Assembly: GCA_025617745.1 (NCBI GenBank)
Contig: CM046863.1
Location: 59,972,085-60,036,084, forward strand
Length of the DNA stretch: 64,000 bases
Direction: 5' to 3'
DNA from: Heliocidaris erythrogramma
Taxonomy: Eukaryota > Echinodermata > Echinoidea > Camarodonta > Echinometridae
Positions 10,742 to 22,318 of the stretch are shown in pieces (position 1 is the stretch's first letter; the number at the start of each line of letters is the position of its first letter). The translations under genes and the position numbers were made by a program. Below the pieces are notes generated by a model. It had not been told where the DNA came from. It searched no databases and saw nothing but the letters and a program-made list of their open reading frames with translations.

Positions 10742-10967
10742 AATAGACCTGTTTACTAATGTATTTAAATTTATACGTGTTTCTCTCCAGAATCCTTAGT
10801 TACCACCTATTTAGTGCACCTGATATGCATAATGGCATCTCTATGGATGGACTCTATTTTGCATACATTCGATGTTGCTATGTCGGGCAAGCCTCTGGCA
10901 AGCTTTTTAGTCGTCAAGAGAAACTTTTGTTCAAGAAGTATGCATAAAATTAGTAAACAGGTCTATT
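10742..10967. mobile_element. MITE with AATAGACCTGTTTACTAAT ends
   Basis: 226 bp with perfect 19-bp inverted ends (AATAGACCTGTTTACTAAT and its complement). The open frame across it is incidental. A diverged relative occupies 35710-35906, sharing the TTTGCATACATT and TGTC.GGCAAGC words, which supports a dispersed family. Confidence 0.82.
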
Positions 10968-11399
10968 GATAGGGGGAAAAATCACACATAGACTACATCG
11001 CTGCCCAAATATGAGGTTATTGTTGCTCAAATATCGGAAATTTTAATACAGAGGATTGTACTGTTTGTATTCCATCGTATTTCGTTGATCGTCTGAATAA
11101 CATGATGTCATCAGTGACGATACCAAGATGTGGCAGGGGTGCCCCCATAACTCCCTTTCTCCTACCATCATCTCATGAACTAGGGTCTATACATTTTTTT
11201 TCTTTGAATCGAATGCTGATGAAAAGAATACATTTTCGGTTGTTCATTTTTCTTTTCCTTATCCCCCTCCCCCCCCCCCCCCCCCCCGCCCCGAACGTAC
11301 CGAAGATGTACATGTAACCACTGTTGATAACTTAATGTTGTAGGAATTCTCTGTCTGTTTCTCTCATGGTCTCTCTCTCTTTCTCTCTGTTTCTATTCC
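10968..11399. other. Non-coding, C-run and CT-rich tract
   Basis: No gene. A C19 run occupies 11269-11287, and a CTCTCTCTTTCTCTCTG tract (about 11368-11390) abuts the TTAA-flanked element that follows. Confidence 0.5.
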
Positions 11400-12189
11400 T
11401 TAAAGGAGAATGAAACTCAACATACATTAGCTGATAATCATGTGGAAAATTCTCAGCCTGTTCAAAATATCTTGAAAATACTCTGATTTGATTACTCAGT
11501 AAGGAGAACAGTCTCTCTAAAGTTTGCAGATTTCTTGCTAGATATTATCCCATGGGGGCTGCCATTTTGAAAAACTGTGATGTCATTGCGGTACATGTCC
11601 ATTTACCTGTAAACAATGGATAAGATGTTGCATAATGAATAGCTATTGTACAACTAAAGCCACCCATGCAAAATGGCAGCCATCTTGGTACCCCCATTGT
11701 CTCGCACAGGTGATATCTAAGAGCAGTTGTAGTTTTTGTCACTTCTTTGAAGAATTGACAAACCTTTGTCAGACCAAGCAACTACAAGTGCATGTCATAA
11801 CCTGCTTAACAAAAGAAACAGCTGAACCAAATATCTTGACACAAACAGGTTATATGACAGGATAAAAGTATCTTCATTTGAATGTACATGACTACAAAAA
11901 TGGTATTATGAGAAAATCCACTGTCATGCATTCCACAGCTGATCATGAGTGTCATGGTAGCTAGTGTATAGGTCAGTGGGTATCTCCCAAATAGAACTGC
12001 TCTGACATTACTTTGTAAAGAAAATGGCAGCCCCCATGGGATAATGTCAAGCAAGGAAACTGCAACTTTTTGAGACACTGTTTTCCTTCTTAAATAATCA
12101 AATAGGAGTAATTTCAAGATATTTGTAATAGGCTGACATTTATCTACATGATTATAGGCTAATGTTTGTTGCCTTTTATTCCCCTTTAA
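11400..12189. mobile_element. TTAA-flanked non-autonomous element, ~190-bp TIRs
   Basis: TTAA lies at both borders (11400-11403 and 12186-12189). The left end AAAGGAGAATGAAACTC and the right end, the complement of AAAGGGGAATAAAAGGC, begin long imperfect inverted repeats of about 190 bp that include CCCATGGGGGCTGCCATTTT. The open frames inside lie across the TIRs and look like nothing known. TTAA targets are typical of piggyBac-type transposition, but these termini do not start CCC, so the superfamily is uncertain. A relative is at 29727-30640. The right border lies 50 bp before an LRR-gene exon. Confidence 0.8.
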
Positions 12190-12239
12190 GTCTGACAGCC
12201 AGCGCACCTTACCCCCATTTCTCTCTTTTCTGCACATAG

Positions 12240-12336
12240 GCTTTGCCAGTGTGGGACTAAAGAGGGCGGCAGACTGGACTCTCGTCTCCAGGCTCTTCGC
12301 ACATCAGGCGGAGGACTCCGAGTGTCGGTTTTCCAT
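12240..12336 (+). CDS. Second LRR-gene exon (97 nt)
   Basis: Preceded by a C/T-rich tract and GCACATAG, and followed by CAT|GTAAGA. Taking one base to complete the phase-2 codon left by the 3098-3616 exon, it reads a leucine-containing segment including KEGGRLDSRLQALRTSGG and ends in phase 0. This style matches the C-terminal repeats of echinoderm NLR-like proteins as I remember them. Another frame is also open but does not match the incoming phase. The pyrimidine tract sits immediately downstream of a TTAA-flanked transposon. Confidence 0.58.
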
Positions 12337-14053
12337 GTAAGATAATTCTTCCTTGTTGTACACTGTTAGAGTACACTTTCACTGATTGTTTATTTCATGT
12401 GTGTAATAGTCACGATACGTTTCTTATGTTATGCCTCTCAGTCTTTTGCTTCTACTTCATTTTGTTTTCTCTTGGTCAATTTTTCGGTTTTTTTTTTTTT
12501 AATATCTTTTGTGTTTAACTGTTAAATCATCTGTTTCACCACTTTTCCTTCTGTTTCTTCATAATTTGTTTGTTTCCATTTTCGACTCATTTTGTCAGCC
12601 TCCTTTGTTTTCATTTTTAGAATTCCATTGCATACACACCTGATGCACTTCACGATAACGAAATGTTACTATAGAATGTTTTCCTGACACATTTTCTCAT
12701 CTACTTGTTTTCTTAATCCATTTTCATATTAAATTTGTGTTTCCCCTGACGCGATTTGCGTTATGCTCTTATTTTCGTCATGCTTTTAGTTTCGTCAATC
12801 GAATGCGCTTGCGTTAGTTATCTTTGTTATTTGTGTGTGTGTGTTTTTGTGCGTTTTTTCTGTTGCTTTAATTTTCAATATGATTATTGTAATTATTAAC
12901 CCTATGCATTTTTATTTTTCTCAACTCATTCTTTGATTCGCTGGATGTCTGTTTCTCTCATGTGTTCGTTTCACTATTACATGCACTCACTCTCTTAACT
13001 TTCCTTTTCTCTCACCCACGTAGCCAGAATTTTATTTTGGGAGGAGCTGCCGGATCGCGCAAGAGAAGGGTTCGCCCGAAAGGGGGGGGGGGGGGGGTGG
13101 GTTCGGCGTTGGTGCGAAGCGGGGACGCTGCGGCGTGCGTTCTATTCGAGAATTATAATTATCGACTTTTCGATGCATAATTATTATTTTTGTTTTGATA
13201 CCCCATTTGATTTAGCATGGATATGAGTTTAATAAGTACTACTGGAACTCAATAGAAAGTTTTTCACACTCGTACAAAAAAATGAAAAACTGATTTGAAA
13301 AAAAACCAAACAAGATTCTTTTGAACATAGGGCATACGATAATTTTACTGTAACCTCTTACTTTACAATATAAACAATTAAAGAAAAGGCATAATGCGCG
13401 GACTCATTCCTACCGGTTTAAGCTAGAAACATTTAAAAGCAATTTTACTATACTATAAAAAAAATAGAAATAAAAATGATAAGGTATAAATAGCCAGTTG
13501 CGGTATTCCTAATGTTATTACATTTCACATTTTCTTATTCGAAATATCATATTTTCAAAGGGTTATGGAAAAGGGCGGTTGTTTTTATAAAGATATTTGT
13601 AACCGCATAAAAGGGTAGCCCTACATCTACATCATATACTGTACATCTACATTTATTATTGCTGCTTCTTGTCCGCTTTCCAAGAGATACCTTTCACTAG
13701 TTTTAGGACTTTGGTTTCCTTTCCTTTCTTCCCTTCTCATGTCTCTTTCATCCCCCCACCCTATCTCTGCATCTGTTTCCCTTTTATTTCGCCTTGCTTT
13801 CTTTTCTATTTCATGTTGTATAATCTGTATCGCTATATACTATTGTTTTGTTATTAATTTTCCCCCAGCATTTTGCACTTGGCTCATTCATGGGAATGGT
13901 CTATATGCATACTCTTACTGGCTTTGTTTACATGTACCTCTCTCTCTCTCTCTCTCTTTCCGGGATGTGCTTTATACTTTACCTCTGTAAGCTTTGCTTC
14001 CAATCACCGTCATTGGTTTCTGCTTTACATTAAGGAGTTTTCGGATGTTTCGA
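12337..14053. other. Intron-like sequence with a G-run dispersed element
   Basis: T-rich and non-coding. At about 13017-13190 is a piece starting CGTAGCCAGAATTTTATTT with a G16 run (13082-13097). The same CGTAGCCAGRATTTT start appears near 37035 and 44948, marking a dispersed family with an unstable G tract. CT-rich microsatellite sequence lies at 13940-13960. Confidence 0.5.
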
Positions 14054-14296
14054 CTAGATCCTCCCAGGGACAATGGACTACTTTGTGTTGACCGCATACA
14101 GAGTAGGTGAAAGATGAAGCTAACAATGGGTGAAGCGAGGTTCACGTTTTAGAGAAGACGGCAAAACCATGCATGTTTGACGCGTTCTCGATCTGTTTAC
14201 TGGACGAGGGAGAAGCCAGTGGACGGGTGAGCCGTTCTTGCACAAGCGCGGTATGCAGCTAACACAAAGCAGTCCATTGTAGCTGGGAGGATCTAG
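14054..14296. mobile_element. MITE with CTAGATCCTCCCAG ends, 243 bp
   Basis: The left end CTAGATCCTCCCAGGGACAA and the right end, the complement of CTAGATCCTCCCAGCTACAA, continue as about 45-bp imperfect inverted repeats (..ATGGACTACTTTGTGTT / AACACAAAGCAGTCCAT..). No coding content. Confidence 0.8.
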
Positions 14297-14399
14297 GACG
14301 GCGTTCAAGTTGACACATTCCAAAGCTCACTATTATATGTTATTGTATTACGGTATTCTGGTTTATCCTGTCTCCTATGTGTGTGTGTGTGTGTAATTG

Positions 14400-14482
14400 C
14401 GTTTTTACAGACGTGTATCAATCAGATATGAGTATTTACGTCTGGGACCGACCTTTAACGTCACCATCCGAAAGACGTCTCC
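14400..14482 (-). mobile_element. SINE 3' core fragment
   Basis: Read on the minus strand it gives GGATGGTGACGTTAAAGGTC, then GGTCCCAGACGTAAATA. The same core occurs on the plus strand at about 52805-52862 and 53342-53395, the latter following a tRNA-like B box. That identifies a SINE tail. Confidence 0.6.
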
Positions 14483-15478
14483 TATGATTGTCTCCTGCCT
14501 CTTTTATTTATCCCTTATCTCCTCTGACGCTACCCTCGATTTATATTAAGAACATCGTAAAATTGTTATTGATTATTTCAGAGAAAAGTAATTTTCAAGC
14601 ACTTTATTAAAAAGAAGAAAAACGATTATATTTTTAGTTCTGCTATAAAGCAGAACAATCGACAAATATAGAATTGAAGAAAAGTTGGTTCTTAAGTCCT
14701 TGAAGCATTTTTTTTTCCCGTTCTATAAGGAAATGGCGCAGCTTTAGGAGAGACGGGGCACGTGCCCAATGACATAGTGAAGAAAAAAAAACAGAAAAGG
14801 AGAGTCAAAAACAGAAAGGGGATGATAACGGAAAGAGAAATGAAAGGACCCTCTCCACACCACATCTTATTGCGTGTCTTGTTAATTCACATTCCATTTT
14901 TTTTTTGGGGGGGGGCATTTTTTTGTCTCCTTTGTTTTCAATTTTAATTTCATTGCCCACACACCAGATGCACTACCAACAAAAAGCCAAATATTGCTAC
15001 ATTGTGATCTTCTGATTCCTATTTCTTATCGACTTAATTTCTTCTTCCATTTTTATATTTCATTTCACTTTGTTTCCCCTGACTGGATTTGCGCTATATT
15101 CGTATTTTTATTCTATATCTAATACGCTTGCTTTCGTTATCCTTATTATTTGTTTTTTTGTTTCGTTGCTATGATTTTCAATACGATTATTGTCATTATT
15201 ACCCCTATATGTATTGACAAAGTTTATTTTTCTCAACTCATTGTTTGACTCGTTGTTGTATGTTCGTATCGCTATAACATGTAATCGCTTCGTTGACTTT
15301 CCTTTTCTCTTTGTTTCGTCTCACCTTTTTTCTTTACCATTTTTTAGACTTATTTTCCCAAGCAGTAGCAGTAGCAGTATAGTAGTAGTAATAGTAGTAG
15401 TAGTAGAAGAAGTAGTAATAGTAGTAGTATTTGTTTCATGTTCGCTTGAAAAAAAAAACCCCAGACATATGTGTATAT
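14483..15478. other. Non-coding, AT-rich, with TAG/GAA microsatellite
   Basis: No gene seen. It holds a short hairpin (AGTTCTGCTATAAAGCAGAAC, about 14636), a T9-G9 run near 14902 and a TAG-type microsatellite at about 15361-15430. Confidence 0.5.
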
Positions 15479-16512
15479 ACAGTGCGCCCCAGAAAAAATG
15501 AAACTCCAAAACAAAAGTTTATTGTGACCAAACTATGTGCTGTATTACCGCAATTATCTAATTTCCATAAAGTAGAAGTATTTTGATTTCAAATGATACC
15601 TTGATGGCATTCCTACGTGCATGCTGTACCGAGATGCATTAAAAAAAAAAAAATGTAAAAGTCCACTTGTGTCAGATTTTGGTGAAACCGTGAAAATCAC
15701 ATGCAAACATGACCCGAAGAAAACCTAATGACAAAATTGCTCTCATTTGCTTCTTGTCAAATGAGGGTAAGGGGGATTCCCTTATCATAAGATAAAAGAT
15801 GGCCGACTTTTTGTTAATGCATGGTGCAGGTAAAAAAAAAAAAAAGGCTTATTTGTACTGAAATGGTACCTGCCGTCATTATGGACATCAGTTTTTTGCA
15901 TTGTTCAGAACTGCAACGTCTTTAAAGAACAAAGCAGAGAGGAAGGTGATATTTTCATTTTAAAAAATAAAGTAAGGGGCACCTTCCATTGTCATCAAAT
16001 GGTAAAGTATGGTATAAAGCGCACATAAGGCAGCAACATATACTGGACTATGGCAATTTTCCACCTCATGATGGGAACATCTTCCATTACAAGAGGGGCA
16101 TTTTTTTCCCATTTGATGTACACGGCAAATAGCATTGGCCAATGTCTTATGAAAATTCCGATGAAATGCATATTATCACACAATATGAATCTTGTTTATC
16201 ATATCTTTTCAATCTTACATTCCCCTACTCATGTTACGTCATGTTCGCATGTGATACTGACGTTGTTACGGATTTACCCAAAGTTTGCACTAATGGATTT
16301 TTATATATGCCATTTTCAAAGCAATCTTACTCTGTGAAAAATGGATATATATTAATGCCATCCAGGTATCATTTGAAAGCATATGCCTTTGTATTTGATG
16401 ATGAACAAAGAATTAAATTCATTCAGCTCATAGTTTGTTCACATAATTTTTTTTTATAAAACCTTTGTTTTTTGGTTTCGTTTTCTTTTCTTATTTTTTG
16501 TGGGACTCATAA
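15479..16512. mobile_element. Possible ~1-kb DNA element with imperfect TIRs
   Basis: The left end (CAGTGCGCCCCAGAAAAAATG, about 15481) and the right end (complement of GAGTCCCACAAAAAATAAG, about 16508) are similar inverted termini continuing as A-rich sequence with ACGAAACC-like words. Two overlapping frames of about 100 codons (16050-16459) have no recognisable motif. TIR similarity is modest, so the limits are tentative. Confidence 0.4.
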
Positions 16513-17550
16513 TGATTACAGCTTTCAAAAATTCATAACTTTCATATTGCTATTCTTTTGGGACCTATTGTGAATGAAAGGCTGGATATAGATGCACATT
16601 TACTAGGCCACTGCTTAGGGGGACCATGCGGGAAGGGGTCCTATCGTCTTCTTTTCTCGTCATTTACAGTCTTCCTTTTCTTTTTTCTCACCTTTTCTTC
16701 TCTTTCTTTTCCCTTTCTTTATCATGCGATTGAGGGGGTGGGGGTAGGCACGAACTACACGTGCCCTCCTGTAGCTACGCCACTGATGAGGGACAAGGGA
16801 CACGCTCCGTGTTGACACGGTGAAACAAAAACAGAGTCAAATATAGAGGGAAACTAAAATGAAAATGAAAAAGGGGAAAATGATCCCTAGCCAACCTGCC
16901 CTATTGGATGGCCTTGTTAATTCGAATTTCATCCACCTTGTAAGATCGGAGACCCCTGCCCTTCCCCTCCCCAAATAAAGTCATTGTCATCTCAGTGCTG
17001 GGTCCCCCATGCTTCCCTGTTATGTAAGTTTATATTAACTGAAACATAATTTCTTTATAATAAGTCACAACAAAGGAAGGTTAAAAAAATAATAATCGTC
17101 TATTTGGTTGATGAATAGAAGATGTTGGAGATTATTTCTTTCTAACTTTTCAGTAAAATGCTGGCATTCATGATGTATGCATAATTCCGCCATTGCTTGG
17201 ATATATTTTTTTTGCCATCTAGAAAGCGGCTTCTTACCGTCGGACCAATTATGGTTTATATATAAGCAAATGAAAAATCCTGATAAATTGCAAAGAAAAT
17301 AGCCCTGTACAATTGTTCTAATTTATAAATAGTTATTAGACCCGTGTAGGGCCACATTATTTGAATTATATATATACTGCGTCCAGCGAAGGACATTTCA
17401 TAAAACAATATGCATCGTTACCATGAGATTTAAGACGTCCATTTCATCATTTAATGGAAACAGCCATTAGATATCTTTAGATAAGACACCTTTTCCATGT
17501 TATTGAAAATATGTCGGTTTCATTGTATAATCTTCCGTCTTCTTTTGCAG
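16513..17550. other. Non-coding stretch
   Basis: No gene seen. A CCTGTAGCTACGCCACTGA fragment (about 16768) matches the end of the dispersed GTAGCCA family. The last 25 bases before 17551 form a strong pyrimidine tract with TTTTGCAG. Confidence 0.45.
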
Positions 17551-17598
17551 GATTACCGTGGAGCTTGGAACCAGAACATAATTTCTCACGTTCATTGA
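17551..17598 (+). CDS. Candidate terminal exon of the LRR gene
   Basis: A strong acceptor (CGTCTTCTTTTGCAG) is followed by 15 codons and TGA when read in phase 0, the phase left by the 12240-12336 exon. The short tail has no motif. It would end the LRR gene here. Support is only the splice signal, the phase and the prompt stop, so it could be chance. Confidence 0.3.
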   Translation, partial: DYRGAWNQNIISHVH

Positions 17599-17872
17599 GC
17601 TACAATGATGACTTCGCACTGCTCTGGGGAGCTGACATGGTACATTGCCATCAAACCATACCTGATATACATCACGGTGAATATTAACTACAAGGATGAA
17701 TGAAGTTGCGACTATTTTACCCCAGGTTTGCATTATGATGTACAGGTACTAAACAGGAATATGCATCGCTAACGATGTTTAATCTAACCACAATTATCCA
17801 CATTTGTGAAAGTATTTTCGATATAGTTATTACTATTACCATTTTACCGTATACCATCATCATAGCAGTAGT

Positions 17873-18056
17873 ACATTGTAAAACCAAGGGTGTTAATTAT
17901 TTAACACCATCTCGGTATCTATATTGGGCCAAACCAGATAAGTGTTAAAAACAAAACCAGTTTTGAATCAAATTTGCGTTGTTTCAACACTCATCTGGTG
18001 TAACCCAATATTGATACCGAGATGGTGTTAAATTAACACCCTTTTTTTAGCAGTGT
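17873..18056. mobile_element. MITE with GGGTGTTAA inverted ends
   Basis: About 184 bp. AAGGGTGTTAATTATTTAAC and ACACCATCTCGGTATC on the left pair with GATACCGAGATGGTGT and TTAAATTAACACCCTT on the right. The outermost CATTGTAAAAC / TTTTAGCAGTG ends are looser. It lies within a TAG-rich microsatellite, which obscures the target duplication. Confidence 0.8.
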
Positions 18057-18134
18057 AGTAGTAGTAGTAGGAGCAACAGTAGAAAAGAAGAAGAAAAAGA
18101 AGCAGAAGTAGCAGGAGGAGGAAAAGTAGTAGTA

Positions 18135-18176
<42 letters not shown>

Positions 18177-18460
18177 TAAATTTATAACGCGCACATATCC
18201 GAATGTTTCGATCAAGGCGCAGAACATAGAAATAGTTCAACAGATAAACTACATGTAATTTCTTAAAACTAGGATCTTTAGACAAACAGATAAGTTTTCA
18301 GTAGTGTCTTGAATTGTTCTATGGAATCTAATAGTAGTAGTATAGCAGTCATGGTAGTAGTAATTAAAGCTATTATTGCCATTTGTAGTAGTAGTAGTAG
18401 TTGTGGTAGTAGTAGTATTGTAGTAGTTGTTGTTATTGTACTAGTAGTAGTAGCAAATGC
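18057..18460. repeat. TAG/AAT/GAA trinucleotide microsatellites
   Basis: GTA/TAG repeats at 18052-18070 and 18330-18450, GAA-rich at 18085-18115 and AAT repeats at 18130-18178. Long Leu/Thr-rich open frames here are low-complexity by-products. Confidence 0.9.
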
Positions 18461-20172
18461 GGCATTGTATTTGGACCTTGCACTATTAGTGAAATATTTC
18501 AAATATTTTGTCTAATTTTGGTTGGACTTTGTACAGATAATGTTCGAACTGACATTATAAGTCATGTGTGCATTATATTGATATTGGCCGTGTACGTGGT
18601 TAGAGATGATTTGTTTATCATTGCCACAACTTCTGCAACTATGCTATTCACCATCAGTACTAAAAATAATACTTGTTTCCATAATGAATTTCATTAGATA
18701 AATGGTGCTATCTACATGAATATGTACATGTATATAATGTTAAATGTAGCTACATTTACATGTATAAGAGTCTGTTTCATAATCATCATCATCGTAAGTG
18801 TGTGTAGAATTGCTACTAGAATACGACTATTTTAAGAATAAGCTTGTATTCACGTTCATTGAGAAAAACAAACAGAGTTCATGGAAAAGATACAAAAGCG
18901 TTGTGTACAACTCCTAGTAATATGTGATATAATTCAGTTTATAACTGTTTAAGTTTTGAACTCTTTGTTTATCACGTATATACTTGTCAATTGGATTTGT
19001 GCAGAGACTGTGTGTGATGGTATAATGGTACAGTAAGGGTTCAATTCAATTCTGATAACATCTCCAGATGTAGTAGAATTGTAAACGTTGATAATGACGT
19101 CATTACGTCTTAATAATATTTATATGAGATTATGTTCCTAATAATAGATCAGTTACACACCAAAGAGTAGAATATACTAATCATGATATATGATGTAAAT
19201 CATCAATAGTGATCTGTCAAATGATAGGTTTAGTGACCCAATCAATTCATATGACAAATGTCTCTCCAAGTGCTACGATCTTGAGCCATCCATTTCATAT
19301 CTCCGTATCCTTCTGTTCTAACTGTAAATAATCGCAAAGAAATATTTATATAGGCCTACATGCATATGATGGATGTTATCCTTCTAATAAGATCATTCAA
19401 ATTACCCATATCACTCTCATGCTTTATGCTAAAAACAAAGTCATCATAATGATGTACAATATTATATATTATTACACATATAGGTTACTTTTCCGATAGA
19501 ATAAAACCTTGTATTTTTCCGTTCTGTGAGATTTCTGTTGTTCAGTTTGATTGCATACAATACAGTTAGCATATTAACTGTCTTGCGTGTATTACGTTAC
19601 TCTTGTCAATGTTGTAAAAGGGTGGAATATTGTCACGATATTCAACGCTTGCGCTGATATACCATTGCAATTTTTGTCCGACGCATGCGCAGAAGCACGT
19701 TCGGTGGAGTCTTGCTTTCATCAATCGCTCGCACAAAAAGATTGCGACGAAGCGCTAAATGCCATAGGTTTACACGTAAATCTTCAGTGTTGTCTGCATA
19801 GTTCTCATACCTTTAGTTTTGTGTATGGCAGCGCAGCGCAGCCTCGATATTGCAAGCGGTAAATTCGAAACATTTGTAAACAAACATGGACGTTGGAATT
19901 TGCTGTTTTGGATCATTATATTGAAGGATCATTTTTACTCTGTATATTGGATGTTGGTGAGTACGTGAACCAATTTCATCGTTTTTTATTGTTCCAACTG
20001 GCCTGCTTTGCTGTGATAGTTAGAGGTAGCACATATTTTCCATGGACCTGCACGGTCTGAGCTCTATCTGTATCCTGACTTGAGCTGTTGGGTCCATCTT
20101 CTCCAGGCCATTGTATTGTTGTATGTTTCCTCGAATTTGTATGTATAATAATAATAATATTAGATTTCTTTC
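18461..20172. other. Non-coding, with a CpG-rich promoter-like patch
   Basis: Mostly AT-rich with no gene. At 19640-19900 base composition changes: CGACGCATGCGCAGAAG (19679-19695, NRF1-like), repeated GCGCAGCG, then ACAAACATGGACGTTGG and a donor-like GTTGGTGAGTACG (about 19955). The short frame after the ATG stops after 12 codons. This could be a promoter with a tiny first exon, but nothing confirms it. Confidence 0.35.
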
Positions 20173-20275
20173 GTGGTATATCAGATATATAGCATTCATC
20201 TAGCATAAATATTGCACTCATCTTCGATTCGTGCAATATTCATGCTAGCTGAATGCAATATATCTGATATACCAC
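20173..20275. repeat. 103-nt hairpin, ~45-bp arms
   Basis: GTGGTATATCAGATATAT..GCATTCA..CTAGCAT..ATATTGCAC on the left is matched by its complement on the right, leaving a loop of about 13 bases (TCATCTTCGATTC). Few mismatches occur. It is either a small fold-back MITE or a hairpin-RNA-like sequence. Neither function is shown. Confidence 0.85.
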
Positions 20276-21679
20276 TCAAGTGCATCCAATATTATATAAC
20301 TATGGAGTATACAGCTCATTGTATATTTGGTCAGGATTGCAATTGTAAATAAGCAAGAAAATTAAGTAATGATATTTGTAAATCAACATGTATTAAAAAT
20401 TAGTCTTCATAAAAACATACAGGGTAGATAGCATATAAGAAAATTTACCCAAATCGTTGGGTAGATGATATTAATTTGAAGTATTGGCAAATCAATGACA
20501 GTCTCGTTTCATTATGTTAAGAAAAAAAATAGTGTGCGTGATTATAGGCCTATATAATCATATGCAAAGGGAAATGTATTTTAAAGACAGATATTAAGAA
20601 TGTCAGAAATGTCGCATACCCTCTACCCCATGAACATCATAATGGGGGAGCGGGATTTGAAAATGTAATATAAATATCTATCACATAATGAGTTTATCAT
20701 TGTCATGTCGTTAAAGATATCGAATGTACATCTTTCTTTTTTCAAATGAAACTTTGGATAGCATGAACGAAATACTAAACGATAATTACTTTCAAGCTAG
20801 TATGCTTTCACGTGGGAATCCCATCATTATCATATGTTTATAATCAAAACCTGTATCATGTATTTATGTATTTTTAAATTGAATGATGACAAATGAATTG
20901 AATTGAATTGAAATAATAATGTACACAATGTTAAATAGTGGATGAACAACATCGAAAATACATATTTTGTTGCTTATTGACTGGTTCATGGTCATCTACA
21001 TATTTCATTTCATCAATAAGCAAGGATTTAGATATTCAATACATAATTATGTGTAAATGTTTATAATAAGAGGTTATACTGTTTGCAAACTATACATTAT
21101 TTGCCTGACTTTCTTTGCATGTTTGTCTCCGTCGTTCATTTACTCATGTCTCGGAGACCAGTGAAGAAAAGAATACTTCGTAAACAGTGACGGGAGTGAA
21201 AAATACCGTGTTTGAGACTGGGTTATCCAGATAATTGAAAAATGATTTGTTAATAGGAGGAATGTTTTTGGCCAAGTCCTCTCCAATGTTTGCAAATTAT
21301 GTGTTAACAATTTCGGCTAGACGGTTGGGTTCAGAAATGACAAAACCGCTTTGTTCAATTTGTCAGATGTGAGCTTTAGTTGAGCCTTTATTCAGTACGT
21401 TGTTGATGCGTTTATTATCTTTACTGGAAGGTTTTTATTAAACTGAGCTGTTATGATATATGTATTATCCTTTGTATTATGGCATTTGTATATATTATAT
21501 TTTGCTTTCTCATGTACATAATTATGTCAAACGATCGTGGAAACAAATGAAATAGAAATAAAAAATCAAATCAAAATCAAGAAAGAAATGAAATAAATAA
21601 TGTGAAACTAAATGAACAATGACGGCATTTTACGAAGCAATGAATTCAATAGTTGAAATATTTGTTTTCTCCTCCCCCC
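20276..21679. other. Non-coding AT-rich sequence
   Basis: No gene, repeat or motif that I can support. Confidence 0.4.
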
Positions 21680-21990
21680 AATCTGAGCATGAGCAGATAA
21701 AGGTCATCTGTACCAAATTCTAAAACCCACTGACACTAATATTCAAAAGGTGCTCATGAATGTCATGTAATCAGTATTCAATTATGCACTAATGGTGCAT
21801 TCCATGATATCCAGGTGGAAGTATTCTTTTTAAAGGGGGAAACAAAAGCTATTCATGAGGCACCTCTATCACTCCCAAAGTTATTTTTCTGAAGTGCACA
21901 TAAAGGGACCCTCCATGTCTAAAATATCTGTGGATATTTGGGGTCATTTGTACCATGCGCTAACCCCGAACTGGCTTATTGGCTCAGATT
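21680..21990. repeat. Dispersed repeat S, copy 1 (partner 42697-43010)
   Basis: About 310 bp match 42697-43010 closely in the same orientation. Landmarks are TCTGAGCATGAGCAGATAAA, GGTGCATTCCATGATATCC and GGGACCCTCCATGTCTAAAA. The short open frame crossing both copies is conserved only because the repeat is. Confidence 0.9.
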
Positions 21991-22074
21991 TCTGTAAATG
22001 CGCGCTCATGACCATAAACGGGGGAGGGGGCACTTGAGGGGCAGGGGCGCCAAATTGTCTACAGCTCCGTCGCT

Positions 22075-22318
22075 TTGCGTCCTCGCATATGTTTGCTGCA
22101 TGGAGCAATCCAGCCAGGCGCCATTTGATAAGCACACGTGAAACTCCAACCACAACTCGCATCCTATCGAGTACTCATTTAACCCCTGGGTGGAGAGGAG
22201 CAATGCAGATAAAATGCCTTGCGCAGGCTGGGACATAAGTGCCATGCCGAGGATCGAACCCATGACCTTCTCATCTCCAGTCAAGTGTTTATACCACTCG
22301 ACTACGATACTTCTACGC
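22075..22318 (-). mobile_element. tRNA-derived SINE
   Basis: On the minus strand the head carries a pol III A-box-like TAGTCGAGTGGTA (22292-22304) and a B box GGGTTCGATCC (22251-22261) about 30 bases apart, as in a tRNA promoter. The body follows (CTGCATTGCTCCTCTCC, ATGAGTACTCGATAGGATG), which I recognise as SINE-like. The cloverleaf is not intact, so it is not a tRNA gene. Confidence 0.75.

Larger units (their letters stand above)
3617..12239 (+). other. Large intron between LRR exons, filled with repeats
   Basis: The GT at 3617 and the AG at 12238-12239 delimit an inferred 8.6-kb intron. The donor leaves phase 2, and the downstream exon reads sensibly only when it supplies one base, so the phases agree. 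The intron holds the duplications, palindromes and MITEs listed separately below. Confidence 0.45.

Noticed and set aside
11806..12237. 143-codon minus-strand frame
   Set aside because: It lies mostly across the terminal inverted repeat of a TTAA element and shows no recognisable protein motif.
16050..16459. Two overlapping ~100-codon frames
   Set aside because: They sit inside a probable non-autonomous element, have no transposase residues or homologous motif that I can name, and no start context favours either.
18028..18515. Leu/Tyr/Thr/Val-rich frames
   Set aside because: Translations of TAG/AAT/GAA trinucleotide repeats.
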